NCBI GenBank assembly: GCA_046704445.1
Contig: JBJKRW010000040.1
Coordinates: 1 to 14,592 of the forward strand
From: JBJKRW01 sp046704445
GTDB lineage: Bacteria > Patescibacteriota > Microgenomatia > UBA1406 > GWC2-37-13
Direction of reading: 5' to 3'
DNA length: 14,592 nt
A program made the translations under genes and the position numbers. Positions 5,918-12,865 of this stretch are shown piece after piece (position 1 is the stretch's first letter; each line of letters opens with the position of its first letter). Below the pieces are notes generated by a model. The model was not told where the DNA came from. It saw only the letters and a list, made by a program, of their open reading frames with translations, and made no database searches.

Positions 5918-6931
5918 ATGGAAGAACAAAATGAGGAACTGGGAAGAAAACTTGACAGCATCCTGGTAAAGGTTAATATTCCCGCGAAAAAACAGGAACT
6001 TTCTGAGCTTGAAAAAAAAACCTATAACGCGGATTTCTGGAAGGATTCCAAACAGGCAACCGAAGTCATGAAGAAAATCACTTCATTAAAAAAAGAAATC
6101 GACGATATAGAATTGATGCAGCTGTTGTATGAAGAAAAAGATCTTAAATCCGCAAAAAAATACATTGACGAGTATGAAATAATGCTTTTTCTTTCGGGAA
6201 AATACGATGAAGGCGATGCAATATTTTCAATTCATGCGGGTCAGGGCGGAACCGAAGCCATGGATTGGTCCGAGATGATGTTCCGTATGTATACCCGTTA
6301 TTTTGAATTGAAACACTGGAAATTCGAAGAAATTGACAGGGTCCCCGGCGACGAGGCGGGAATAAAAAGCACTACCCTCAATGTATACGGAAAATTCGCA
6401 TACGGATATCTGAAATCCGAAGCGGGCGTCCACAGACTCGTAAGACAGTCGCCGTTTAACGCAGACAAATTAAGACAAACGTCATTTGCCCTTGTAGAGG
6501 TTCTTCCCATGATTCAGGAAAACGATATTCAAGTAAGCGAAGAGGATCTGGATTGGCAGTTTTTTAGGTCGGGAGGACACGGCGGTCAGAACGTTAATAA
6601 GGTCGCAACAGCGGTCCGTTTGACCCACAAACCCACGGGTATTACCGTCGCCTGCCAAACGGAACGATATCAGCTCCAGAACAGGGAAAACGCGCTTAAA
6701 ATCCTCAGGGGAAAACTGTGGCAGATTGAGCAGGAAAAGAAAGAAAAAACCATAGAGTCCTTCAAAAAGGACAAAATGGCCTCCTGGGGAAGACAGATCC
6801 GTTCATACGTTCTTCACCCCTATAAGCTTATTAAAGACTTGAGGACGAATTATGAGGAAACAAACGTGGACAGAGTATTGGACGGCGAACTCGACGGATT
6901 CATAGAAGCATTCTTAAAACGCAAAGGATAA
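5918..6931 (+). CDS. prfB: Peptide chain release factor 2 (RF2)
   Basis: A 337-residue class I release factor that reads UGA and UAA stops and triggers peptidyl-tRNA hydrolysis on the ribosome. It has the catalytic GGQ loop (GGHGGQNVNK, GGQ at 222-224) and the RF2-type SPF anticodon tripeptide (178-180, in VRQSPFNADK), which separates it from RF1 (PxT). The N-terminal coiled-coil domain (about 1-95) is present. It is about 28 residues shorter than the 365-residue E. coli RF2. The ORF is uninterrupted: there is no in-frame UGA near codon 25, so the autoregulatory +1 frameshift common in prfB is absent. The ATG follows directly on an AT-rich stretch with no ribosome site. It lies upstream of ftsEX with one small gene between; prfB-ftsE-ftsX is a conserved neighbourhood in many bacteria. 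Its presence fits standard use of TGA as stop here. Confidence 0.96.
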   Translation: MEEQNEELGRKLDSILVKVNIPAKKQELSELEKKTYNADFWKDSKQATEVMKKITSLKKEIDDIELMQLLYEEKDLKSAKKYIDEYEIMLFLSGKYDEGDAIFSIHAGQGGTEAMDWSEMMFRMYTRYFELKHWKFEEIDRVPGDEAGIKSTTLNVYGKFAYGYLKSEAGVHRLVRQSPFNADKLRQTSFALVEVLPMIQENDIQVSEEDLDWQFFRSGGHGGQNVNKVATAVRLTHKPTGITVACQTERYQLQNRENALKILRGKLWQIEQEKKEKTIESFKKDKMASWGRQIRSYVLHPYKLIKDLRTNYEETNVDRVLDGELDGFIEAFLKRKG

Positions 6932-6933
6932 TA

Positions 6934-6962
6934 TTGCAAAAAAAAACTTTTCTTGCTATTCT
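6934..6962 (+). promoter_or_regulatory. Extended -10 promoter upstream of the small membrane protein and ftsEX
   Basis: TTGCAA (6934-6939) as -35, a 17-nt spacer, and TATTCT (6957-6962) as -10 with an upstream TGC (6954-6956), which makes an extended -10. The predicted transcription start near 6969 leaves 2 nt before the ATG at 6971. It begins 2 nt after the last base of the prfB stop codon. As no promoter is evident for ftsE or ftsX, it probably drives them too. Confidence 0.58.
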
Positions 6963-6970
6963 TGACTCAT

Positions 6971-7429
6971 ATGGATACACAATCTCAAAATCTCATTCAC
7001 TCGTTCGAAACAAAAAAAACTCAGATCTCTTCAAGTCAGGGACTTCCCTATCTTAAATTTTTCAGTTATCTCGGCTTGGCGGTAGTCGTTGGAGTCGGTG
7101 CCGGACTCCTGTTTGCAAAAGTTCTCGGGCATTCGAACTCTTCCTCTTCATCGCAGCCGGGATCACAACAGGTTCAACAAACCGCCGGTATTGTGGATAA
7201 AAAAACATTCAAGGACTCCGCCGAAGGAATATTGAAAAACGGAGGAATTGACGGGGAAGGAAGTTTCCATCTCGAACGTCCGGGCGGAGCTTCTCAGAAT
7301 GTCTATTTGACTTCATCAACCGTTGATCTCTCAAAATACGTAGGGAAAAAAGTCAAGGTATGGGGCGAGACGTTCCAGGCGCAAAAAGCCGGATGGCTGA
7401 TGGATGTCGGCCTGGTCGAAGTACAATAA
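6971..7429 (+). CDS. Single-pass membrane protein with a C-terminal possible OB-like domain, unknown function
   Basis: A 152-residue protein: a polar N-terminal segment (1-29), one membrane helix (about 30-52, ending GAGLLFAKVLG), a Ser/Gln-rich linker (about 55-68), and a small C-terminal domain (about 75-152). The end of that domain (SSTVDLSKYVGKKVKVWGET, then GWLMDVGLVEV) has the short strands and the GKKVxVxGE turn seen in OB-like extracytoplasmic folds. No enzyme motif is visible. An in-frame TTG at 6953 would add six residues but lies inside the promoter, so the ATG at 6971 is preferred. The gene sits between prfB and ftsE, ending 32 nt before ftsE, and is probably cotranscribed with ftsEX; a link to division is a guess from position alone. 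Confidence 0.68.
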   Translation: MDTQSQNLIHSFETKKTQISSSQGLPYLKFFSYLGLAVVVGVGAGLLFAKVLGHSNSSSSSQPGSQQVQQTAGIVDKKTFKDSAEGILKNGGIDGEGSFHLERPGGASQNVYLTSSTVDLSKYVGKKVKVWGETFQAQKAGWLMDVGLVEVQ

Positions 7430-7461
7430 GATTCAACGTATGACAAACGGCTGTTTTACCT

Positions 7462-8139
7462 ATGATAGTTTTCGAAAAAGTAATCAAAAAATTCCCTTTA
7501 GGAACCACTGCGCTGGACGATATATCTTTTGAGTTGGAGAATAACGAATTTGTTTTCCTGGTCGGTTCTTCGGGAGCGGGCAAAACCACAATTCTCAAAC
7601 TCATTCTCCGCGAATACACGCCGTCTTCCGGAACCATCACCCTGGACGACTGGGAAATTTCGTCAAAAAAATTCAAACAGGTCCTTGCACTAAGAAGAAA
7701 AATCGGGGTCGTATTCCAGGATTTTAAAATTCTTCCGGATAAAAACATTTTTGAAAATATCGCGTTAAGCATGCAGGTGCTCGGCTCCAAAAAATCAGAA
7801 ATAAAAAAACAGGTCCGGGAATCCCTGGAACTTGTGGGCCTCACAAAAAAAGAACGCGTCTTTCCTTCCCAAATGTCGGCCGGGGAACTTCAACGGATTG
7901 CGATTGCCCGGGCAATCGTCGGGGAACGAACTTTATTGCTGGCTGATGAACCTACGGGCAACCTCGACCCGAAAACATCCTGGGAAATAATGAAAATTTT
8001 CAAAAAACTTGAAGGGAAACGTACCATTATTTTTGCCACACACAACACCGATATCGTAAACAGCCTAAAAAAAAGGGTGCTGGTTCTCAAGGAAAGCAAA
8101 CTTATAAAAGACGTAAGAAAAGGAGGATACGAACAATAA
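7462..8139 (+). CDS. ftsE: Cell division ATP-binding protein FtsE
   Basis: A 225-residue ABC-type ATPase that pairs with FtsX at the cytoplasmic membrane and powers activation of peptidoglycan hydrolases during division. Motifs: Walker A GSSGAGKT (35-42), Q-loop Q86 in VVFQDFKILP, signature MSAGELQR (138-145), Walker B LLLADEP (158-164) with the catalytic Glu, D-loop NLDP (167-170), and H-loop His194. The signature differs from the usual LSGGEQQR: Ala replaces the first Gly, and Leu takes the place of the following Gln. The length matches FtsE (about 220-230). The ATG at 7462 has no Shine-Dalgarno site and no clear promoter; it is 32 nt after the preceding gene and 27 nt before ftsX. The identity as FtsE rather than another small ABC ATPase rests on ftsX following it. 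Confidence 0.95.
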   Translation: MIVFEKVIKKFPLGTTALDDISFELENNEFVFLVGSSGAGKTTILKLILREYTPSSGTITLDDWEISSKKFKQVLALRRKIGVVFQDFKILPDKNIFENIALSMQVLGSKKSEIKKQVRESLELVGLTKKERVFPSQMSAGELQRIAIARAIVGERTLLLADEPTGNLDPKTSWEIMKIFKKLEGKRTIIFATHNTDIVNSLKKRVLVLKESKLIKDVRKGGYEQ

Positions 8140-8166
8140 ATTAACAGTTACAAATGAACATTTAAA

Positions 8167-9063
8167 GTGAAAACTCTCTTCACCTCACTCAGAAGAACGC
8201 CGTATCAGACATCTGCTTCTTTTATGGTACTTTTTTTTACGCTTTTTCTCTCCATGGTGTTTTTCGTGTCGCTCGGTTTTTTATACGGTCTGCTCGGCTA
8301 TCTCGAAACCAGACCGCAGGTAACGGTTTATTTTCAGACAAATGCACCGGAACAGGACATATTTAAAATCCGTGACGACCTGGTAAGTTCGGGAAAAGTG
8401 CTTTCAATCAAATATATTTCCAAACAACAGGCTTTTGAGATCTATAAAAACCTCAATAAGGACAATCCCCTTCTCCTTGAAATGGTATCTGCGGACATTC
8501 TGCCTCCTTCGCTGGAAATCTATGCAAAAAAGCCCGAATTTCTTCCGGAAATTGCGTCTTATCTGAAAAAACAACCGAGCGTTGACGAAGTCCAGTTCCA
8601 AAAAGATATCGTGGCGCGTCTGCTGATACTTACAAGCATACTCAGGAAAACTACCATAGTCTTTTTCGCGTTCCTTTTGCTGATGGCAATCGTGGTTCTC
8701 ACCACAACTACACTGTTTAAGATCGCATCAAAAAAAGAAGAAATCGAATTGTTACAGTTGCTTGGCGCATCAAACTGGTATATCCGCAAGCCTTTCCTTC
8801 TGGAAGGAGTTTTTTTGGGGCTGCTCGCGTCCTTCTTTTCGTTTCTTATTGTTCTCGGTATGATTTTTTATCTCAATCCTTTTCTGTCTTCATATCTGAG
8901 GGGAATCTCATCCTTAAACTTTAACGTTTCTTCATGGCAGATCAAGGTCTGGCCCTTTAACGCCCAATATTTCGGCATAACCTTTGCGCTATCTTCGTTA
9001 TTCGGTATGCTGATTGCTATCGCGGGCGGTCTTCTGGCAACAGGTAAATATTTAAAACACTAA
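8167..9063 (+). CDS. ftsX: Cell division protein FtsX
   Basis: A 298-residue membrane partner of FtsE. It has the FtsX layout: short cytoplasmic N-terminus, helix 1 (about 17-45), an extracytoplasmic domain (about 46-158), then three helices (about 163-186, 212-236, 267-292). The cytoplasmic segment EEIELLQLLGASNWYIRKPF (191-210) after helix 2 matches the conserved FtsX motif. In Gram-positive and mycobacterial systems the large outside loop binds the coiled coil of PcsB or RipC. The start is GTG at 8167: an in-frame TGA at 8155-8157 closes the frame upstream and no ATG lies between. There is no ribosome site. The next gene, 40 nt downstream with its own -10, encodes a coiled-coil hydrolase candidate. 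Confidence 0.94.
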   Translation: MKTLFTSLRRTPYQTSASFMVLFFTLFLSMVFFVSLGFLYGLLGYLETRPQVTVYFQTNAPEQDIFKIRDDLVSSGKVLSIKYISKQQAFEIYKNLNKDNPLLLEMVSADILPPSLEIYAKKPEFLPEIASYLKKQPSVDEVQFQKDIVARLLILTSILRKTTIVFFAFLLLMAIVVLTTTTLFKIASKKEEIELLQLLGASNWYIRKPFLLEGVFLGLLASFFSFLIVLGMIFYLNPFLSSYLRGISSLNFNVSSWQIKVWPFNAQYFGITFALSSLFGMLIAIAGGLLATGKYLKH

Positions 9064-9091
9064 TTTGCTGTATCTATTCTCATTTCGGGAA

Positions 9092-9097
9092 TATAAT
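9092..9097 (+). promoter_or_regulatory. -10 element of the coiled-coil peptidase gene (predicted leaderless)
   Basis: A perfect TATAAT (9092-9097) whose last T is 7 nt before the A of the ATG at 9104, the same geometry as at 4400-4412. No good -35 is found at 16-18 nt (TGTATC at 17 nt). The gene may thus be expressed separately from ftsEX as well as by read-through. Confidence 0.5.
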
Positions 9098-9103
9098 TGA
9101 GTT

Positions 9104-10321
9104 ATGAGAAAATTTTTATTAACTGTTATTGTAATTGTGTTGTTGCTTTTTTTCCCGTGGAACAAAAGTAGAGCTTTTGAATGCGATCAATCCACGATCG
9201 GATCCTCTCATTCTCAACAAGACTGGCAGCAAATTGAAAATGCATGCACCAGTAAAATTTCAGAAGCAAAAGATGCCGAAAATACCTTAAAATCTCAGAT
9301 TGAACTCATGGACGGACAAATATATCTTACCTCGGCAAAAATAAAAGAGACCGAACAGAACATCGCCTCTACTCAGAAAGAGATTGATACGCTTTCCACG
9401 CGAATATCGGGACTCGACGATTCATTAAGTTATCTTTCAAAATTACTACTCAATCGAATTGTACAGGGATATAAAAACCGTTCATATTCAATATTCGACA
9501 CAATATTTGCAAGCACAACCGCCGAAGACCTCATAGGCCAAATAAAATATCAAAAAACAGTTCAGGACAACAATCAGAAAATGCTCGTACAGGTCCAAGA
9601 AACAAAACTTAACTTCGAGGATCAAAAACAACTCAGAGAAGAAAAAGTTAAACAACTAGACAACCTCAAAGCAACACTCGCCCAACAACAAACGGATTTA
9701 CAACGTCAACAGAAGGAAAAGCAGGATCTCCTAACAGAGACACAGAACAGCGAAGCGGTGTACCAGAATTTATTAAATCAAGCAAAAGCCCAGCTGCAAG
9801 GATTCAGTCAATTTACGAGCAGCCAGGGAGGGTCCTCAATTTTAAACAACCAGACAGTGTGTGACGACTGGGGATGCTATTATAATCAACGAGATACCCA
9901 ATGGGGAAATAATTCACTGAATGGAACACAATACACCCTTGCTAGTGACGGATGCCTCGTGACTTCAATGGCAATGATTTATTCTCACTATGGACATCGC
10001 GATGTTACACCTCAAACTATTAATAGTAATCCAAACAATTTTGCATCATATTACCCCGCCTATTTAAAATTTTCTATTATTGCAAACGGTGTAAGTTCGA
10101 CAAGAATTGACGCCGCAATCGACAGTCAATTGAGTCAAGGTAATCCTGTTGTGGTGGAGATTTCACTTGGCGGAATCGACTATCATTTTGTAGTATTAAT
10201 CAGCGGTTCAAACGGTAACTATCAAATGAACGACCCTTATGTACCAAACGGGCATAATATCTCATTTACCAGTAAATATCCAATAAGCAGTATCGTAGCC
10301 GTACAAAAAGTCGAATTTTAA
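9104..10321 (+). CDS. Secreted coiled-coil protein with a C39-like cysteine peptidase domain (PcsB/EnvC-like FtsEX partner candidate)
   Basis: A 405-residue exported protein. Residues 1-24 are a signal peptide (basic MRK, long hydrophobic core, KSRAFEC). Residues about 45-240 form two long helical coiled-coil arms separated by a hinge (YKNRSYSIFDTIFASTTAED), the layout of the PcsB/EnvC/RipC regulatory domain that FtsX binds. Residues about 255-402 match a C39_2-type papain-fold domain: YYNQRDTQWG at its start, catalytic Cys284 in SDGCLVTSMAM, His361 in DYHFVVLIS, and Asn376/Asp377 in MNDPY. PcsB has CHAP, RipC NlpC/P60 and EnvC a degenerate LytM domain, so the catalytic module differs here. 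Its position directly after ftsEX supports an FtsEX-controlled peptidoglycan hydrolase; a peptidase for secreted proteins is an alternative. G+C in several 60-nt samples (25-47%) is lower than in sampled neighbours (about 48-50%). Confidence 0.83.
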   Translation: MRKFLLTVIVIVLLLFFPWNKSRAFECDQSTIGSSHSQQDWQQIENACTSKISEAKDAENTLKSQIELMDGQIYLTSAKIKETEQNIASTQKEIDTLSTRISGLDDSLSYLSKLLLNRIVQGYKNRSYSIFDTIFASTTAEDLIGQIKYQKTVQDNNQKMLVQVQETKLNFEDQKQLREEKVKQLDNLKATLAQQQTDLQRQQKEKQDLLTETQNSEAVYQNLLNQAKAQLQGFSQFTSSQGGSSILNNQTVCDDWGCYYNQRDTQWGNNSLNGTQYTLASDGCLVTSMAMIYSHYGHRDVTPQTINSNPNNFASYYPAYLKFSIIANGVSSTRIDAAIDSQLSQGNPVVVEISLGGIDYHFVVLISGSNGNYQMNDPYVPNGHNISFTSKYPISSIVAVQKVEF

Positions 10322-10363
10322 GCTCTATTAATCTAACTCCTTCTTATTGTCGTATATTGACCG

Positions 10364-10392
10364 TGGACTTTTCCTGTACGTGCGTCTATTGT
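10364..10392 (+). promoter_or_regulatory. Possible promoter of the lamin-tail operon
   Basis: TGGACT (10364-10369), a 17-nt spacer, and TATTGT (10387-10392); the -10 ends 8 nt before the A of the ATG at 10400. Each element matches consensus at four of six bases. It fits the near-leaderless pattern and lies in the longest gap (78 nt) of this stretch. Confidence 0.4.
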
Positions 10393-10399
10393 ACATACA

Positions 10400-11635
10400 A
10401 TGGCTATTGTGCTGGCTGTGCTCGGAATTCTGACACGGTTGCTTTTTGCTGAACCCGTCTTTTCACAGAGTCGTGTTTTGATCAACGAGTTTCTTATAGA
10501 ACCCGCTCCCCAATCCGTAGAGCTCATAAACGTCGGGTCAGAATCCGCGGACATTTCGGGTTGGTATGTGGATGACAGCGCAGGAACAACCTATTTTACC
10601 GTTCCCGGAGGCAATCTGCTGCTTCCGAATACTTGCGGGTTGTTTTCGGGAAACTTCAATCTGAACAAGGCGTCCGCAGATACGGTCCGGCTTTTCGACC
10701 GGACCGCGCCGCCCACATCGTTTTCCGCCCGACTTATCGATTCATTTTCCTATCAGATGTCTTCCGGTTCGGGCATCAGTTACTTCCGGCTACCCGACGG
10801 ATCGGACAACTGGACAACGGGTGAAGCAAGCTTGGGACTGTATAACGAAACTTTTTTATCATGCAGTGCGACTGTTTCCCCCATATTAACGATTACGGAT
10901 GAACCTTCTACGGCAACCGTTACTCCTGTTCCCACCCCTACCTCCGTACAAAGTACAAAGGATGACTATAATAATATACTTATATCCGAAGCGATGGTTT
11001 ATCCGGAATCCGGAGAACACGAGTGGGTGGAACTGTATAATAACAATGGATTCCCCGCATATCTCAATGATTGGTATCTTGACGATCCGGAAAATCAGGG
11101 GTCTTCGCCCAAAAAATTCTCTCTTGAAATCCCTTCCTATTCGTACGGAGTCATAGAGATGTCTTCTTCAATATTTAATAATTCCGGCGACCAGGTACGG
11201 CTTCTTAATTACGCCTTGGAAGAAAAAGACTCTTTCGAATACTCATCCGCTACCAAAAATAAAACATTCGGAAGAATTTCCGTCGACGAACAGGAGTTTT
11301 GTCTCCAGGATCCGAGCAAAAATACGGCCAATAACGACTGTATTGAGGAACATGAGCATTCTCCGGACGAATCAACTCAAATCATCCCTCCTGCCGTCTA
11401 CACGCCTACGACTTCAAAACCGGAAATTCTTTCGGCGTATGACGGCGGTCAACAACCGAATACAAAAACAGCCATATATATGCTCAGCACCCTTCCGAAC
11501 TCCACAGTCCAAAACTCAACCGAAAATCCTTTAGTTAAACAGCCATATTCCGTACACGTCAAAAGCTTAAGTATTATTTCCTTTTCTTACTCTCTTTTGA
11601 CAATTATATCCGTCTTGCTTAAAATGAATATATGA
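10400..11635 (+). CDS. Surface protein with two lamin-tail domains and a C-terminal membrane anchor
   Basis: A 411-residue protein. The N-terminus (1-23) is a hydrophobic export signal ending near FSQS, though its n-region lacks basic residues. Two lamin-tail (LTD, Ig-like beta sandwich) domains follow: residues about 25-155, starting VLINEFLIEP with VELINVGSESADISGWYVDD, and about 192-313, starting ILISEAMVYP with EWVELYNNNGFPAYLNDWYLDD. Each ends in a typical tail (WTTGEASLGLYN and FCLQDPSKNTANN). A Pro/Thr linker (about 170-186) separates them. A low-complexity stretch leads to a C-terminal helix (about 389-408) with a short tail. Bacterial LTD proteins are extracytoplasmic and thought to mediate binding or anchoring; no ligand can be named. 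The stop overlaps the next gene's ATG (ATGA), so translational coupling with the CAP protein is likely. The start is the only ATG/GTG/TTG available after an in-frame stop at 10358. Confidence 0.8.
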   Translation: MAIVLAVLGILTRLLFAEPVFSQSRVLINEFLIEPAPQSVELINVGSESADISGWYVDDSAGTTYFTVPGGNLLLPNTCGLFSGNFNLNKASADTVRLFDRTAPPTSFSARLIDSFSYQMSSGSGISYFRLPDGSDNWTTGEASLGLYNETFLSCSATVSPILTITDEPSTATVTPVPTPTSVQSTKDDYNNILISEAMVYPESGEHEWVELYNNNGFPAYLNDWYLDDPENQGSSPKKFSLEIPSYSYGVIEMSSSIFNNSGDQVRLLNYALEEKDSFEYSSATKNKTFGRISVDEQEFCLQDPSKNTANNDCIEEHEHSPDESTQIIPPAVYTPTTSKPEILSAYDGGQQPNTKTAIYMLSTLPNSTVQNSTENPLVKQPYSVHVKSLSIISFSYSLLTIISVLLKMNI

Positions 11636-12567
11636 ATCGAGTCAAATCAATTCTTCATCATCTCTTTGTACCCAAGGAAGAAAATAACTTCAGAGCAAAA
11701 GCGCTGCATATCGACTTTCTGACATATTATCTGCTTATCGCGTTATTCCTTACGTTTATCGTAAAATCGACGAATCTCACCAACGTCCTGGGATACGCCA
11801 CCGATATCACGACGCAGAAACTTTATGAACTTACCAATCAGCAGCGGGAACAACACGGTCTTGCCGACCTTCACTATAACTCGGAACTTGCCGTAGCGGC
11901 TCAAAAAAAAGCACAGGATATGTTCGCGAAAAATTATTGGGCCCATTACGGCCCGGACGGGGAAACACCGTGGGATTTTATTCTCGGGGCCGGATACAAA
12001 TATGAATATGCGGGAGAAAACCTTGCCAAAAATTTCCTCTTCAGTCAGGGTGTGGTCGACGCATGGATGAATTCGCCCACCCATCGTGAAAATATATTGA
12101 GGAATAATTATACGGATGTGGGATTTGCGGTGGTAAACGGAACCCTGAACGGAGAACCTACTACTTTAGTCGTACAGATGTTCGGGACACCTCTACCCGG
12201 ATCCGCCGTCGCAGAACAGATTACATCTCCGTCCGCTCCGGTTCCGGCATCGGAAACAAAACCCATTCCGACCGTCGCCCCGCTTCAACCGACAATGTCG
12301 CCGCAAAATGCAATAGTTACTCCTTCCGCTCAGGAACCGGCGATCTTATCCAAACAGGCAAAAGCTTCCGGACTTTCTCTTCCTTATATCACGCTCAACA
12401 TGAATATTGTCTTTATCCTTTTCCTTCTGGTAGCACTGATTATGGACTTTTACTTTGCCTCGAGATTGCATGTATTCCGTATTACCGGAAAGAATATCGC
12501 GCATTTTATATTTATAGGGTTTTTAGGCATAGGCTTAATACTCTTAACCAGAGGAGCCATCCTGTAA
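11632..12567 (+). CDS. Membrane-anchored CAP-domain (SCP/PR-1, YkwD-like) protein
   Basis: A 311-residue protein. After a basic cytoplasmic start, a membrane helix (about 30-48) exports a CAP domain (about 60-185). Signature pieces: LTNQQREQHGL, YWAHYGPDGETPW with the first cavity His, YAGENLA with a cavity Glu, WMNSPTHRENIL with the second His and Glu, and the closing strand VVQMFG. A Pro/Ser/Thr-rich linker (about 190-245) follows, then two more helices (about 254-274 and 290-307), an unusual C-terminal addition for a CAP protein. CAP domains are extracellular and bind lipids or, in some bacterial members, other ligands; the molecular role in bacteria is often unknown. The ATG overlaps the stop of the lamin-tail gene by 4 nt. 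The following small gene begins 11 nt after its stop. Confidence 0.88.
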   Translation: MNRVKSILHHLFVPKEENNFRAKALHIDFLTYYLLIALFLTFIVKSTNLTNVLGYATDITTQKLYELTNQQREQHGLADLHYNSELAVAAQKKAQDMFAKNYWAHYGPDGETPWDFILGAGYKYEYAGENLAKNFLFSQGVVDAWMNSPTHRENILRNNYTDVGFAVVNGTLNGEPTTLVVQMFGTPLPGSAVAEQITSPSAPVPASETKPIPTVAPLQPTMSPQNAIVTPSAQEPAILSKQAKASGLSLPYITLNMNIVFILFLLVALIMDFYFASRLHVFRITGKNIAHFIFIGFLGIGLILLTRGAIL

Positions 12568-12578
12568 CCGATTAAATT

Positions 12579-12860
12579 ATGAGACACGTAAGCCGTCAAC
12601 TTAAAAAGGAATTGCGGACCCATACGCTTGACTATCTCCTGCTTTTTACTGCAGGGGTATTCTTCATCGTATCCCTTAATATGTTCAAGGGAGACCGGTT
12701 TATGGAATTTATTCTCCTTATTGCGTTTTCCTGTTTTTACATCATCTGGGGAATTTATCATCATATCATTGAGGATAGTCTTCACCTTAAAATCGTGTTA
12801 GAATATATCCTTATTGCATTTACTTTTATCTTTTTGTTAAAAATCGTGATATTTCCCTAA
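12579..12860 (+). CDS. Small three-helix membrane protein, unknown function
   Basis: A 93-residue protein with a basic N-terminus (MRHVSRQLKKELRTH) and three predicted membrane helices (about 17-36, 41-62, 70-91). Between helices 2 and 3 lies a polar loop YHHIIEDSLH rich in His and acid residues. I recognise no family. It is credible as a gene because it fits tightly in an operon, 11 nt after the CAP gene and 5 nt before the nucleotidyltransferase gene, and because its basic-start, inside-out layout is sensible. The start ATG has no ribosome site. A helper for the neighbouring CAP or lamin-tail proteins is only a guess. Confidence 0.62.
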   Translation: MRHVSRQLKKELRTHTLDYLLLFTAGVFFIVSLNMFKGDRFMEFILLIAFSCFYIIWGIYHHIIEDSLHLKIVLEYILIAFTFIFLLKIVIFP

Positions 12861-12865
12861 CAGGT

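Noticed and set aside
5918..6010. Programmed +1 frameshift site in prfB
   Set aside because: No in-frame UGA or slippery CUU-type site is present; the frame is continuous from the ATG.
6953..6970. In-frame TTG at 6953 as start of the small membrane protein
   Set aside because: It lies inside the spacer and extended -10 of a promoter (TTGCAA, 17 nt, TATTCT); the ATG at 6971 fits better.
7353..7844. 163-residue open frame on the minus strand opposite ftsE
   Set aside because: It overlaps the conserved Walker A region of ftsE on the other strand, shows low-complexity Ser/Arg-rich composition and no family motif; it is a shadow of the real gene.
10322..10399. Terminator or small RNA in the 78-nt gap before the lamin-tail gene
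   Set aside because: No stem with a following T-run was found; only a weak promoter is supported.
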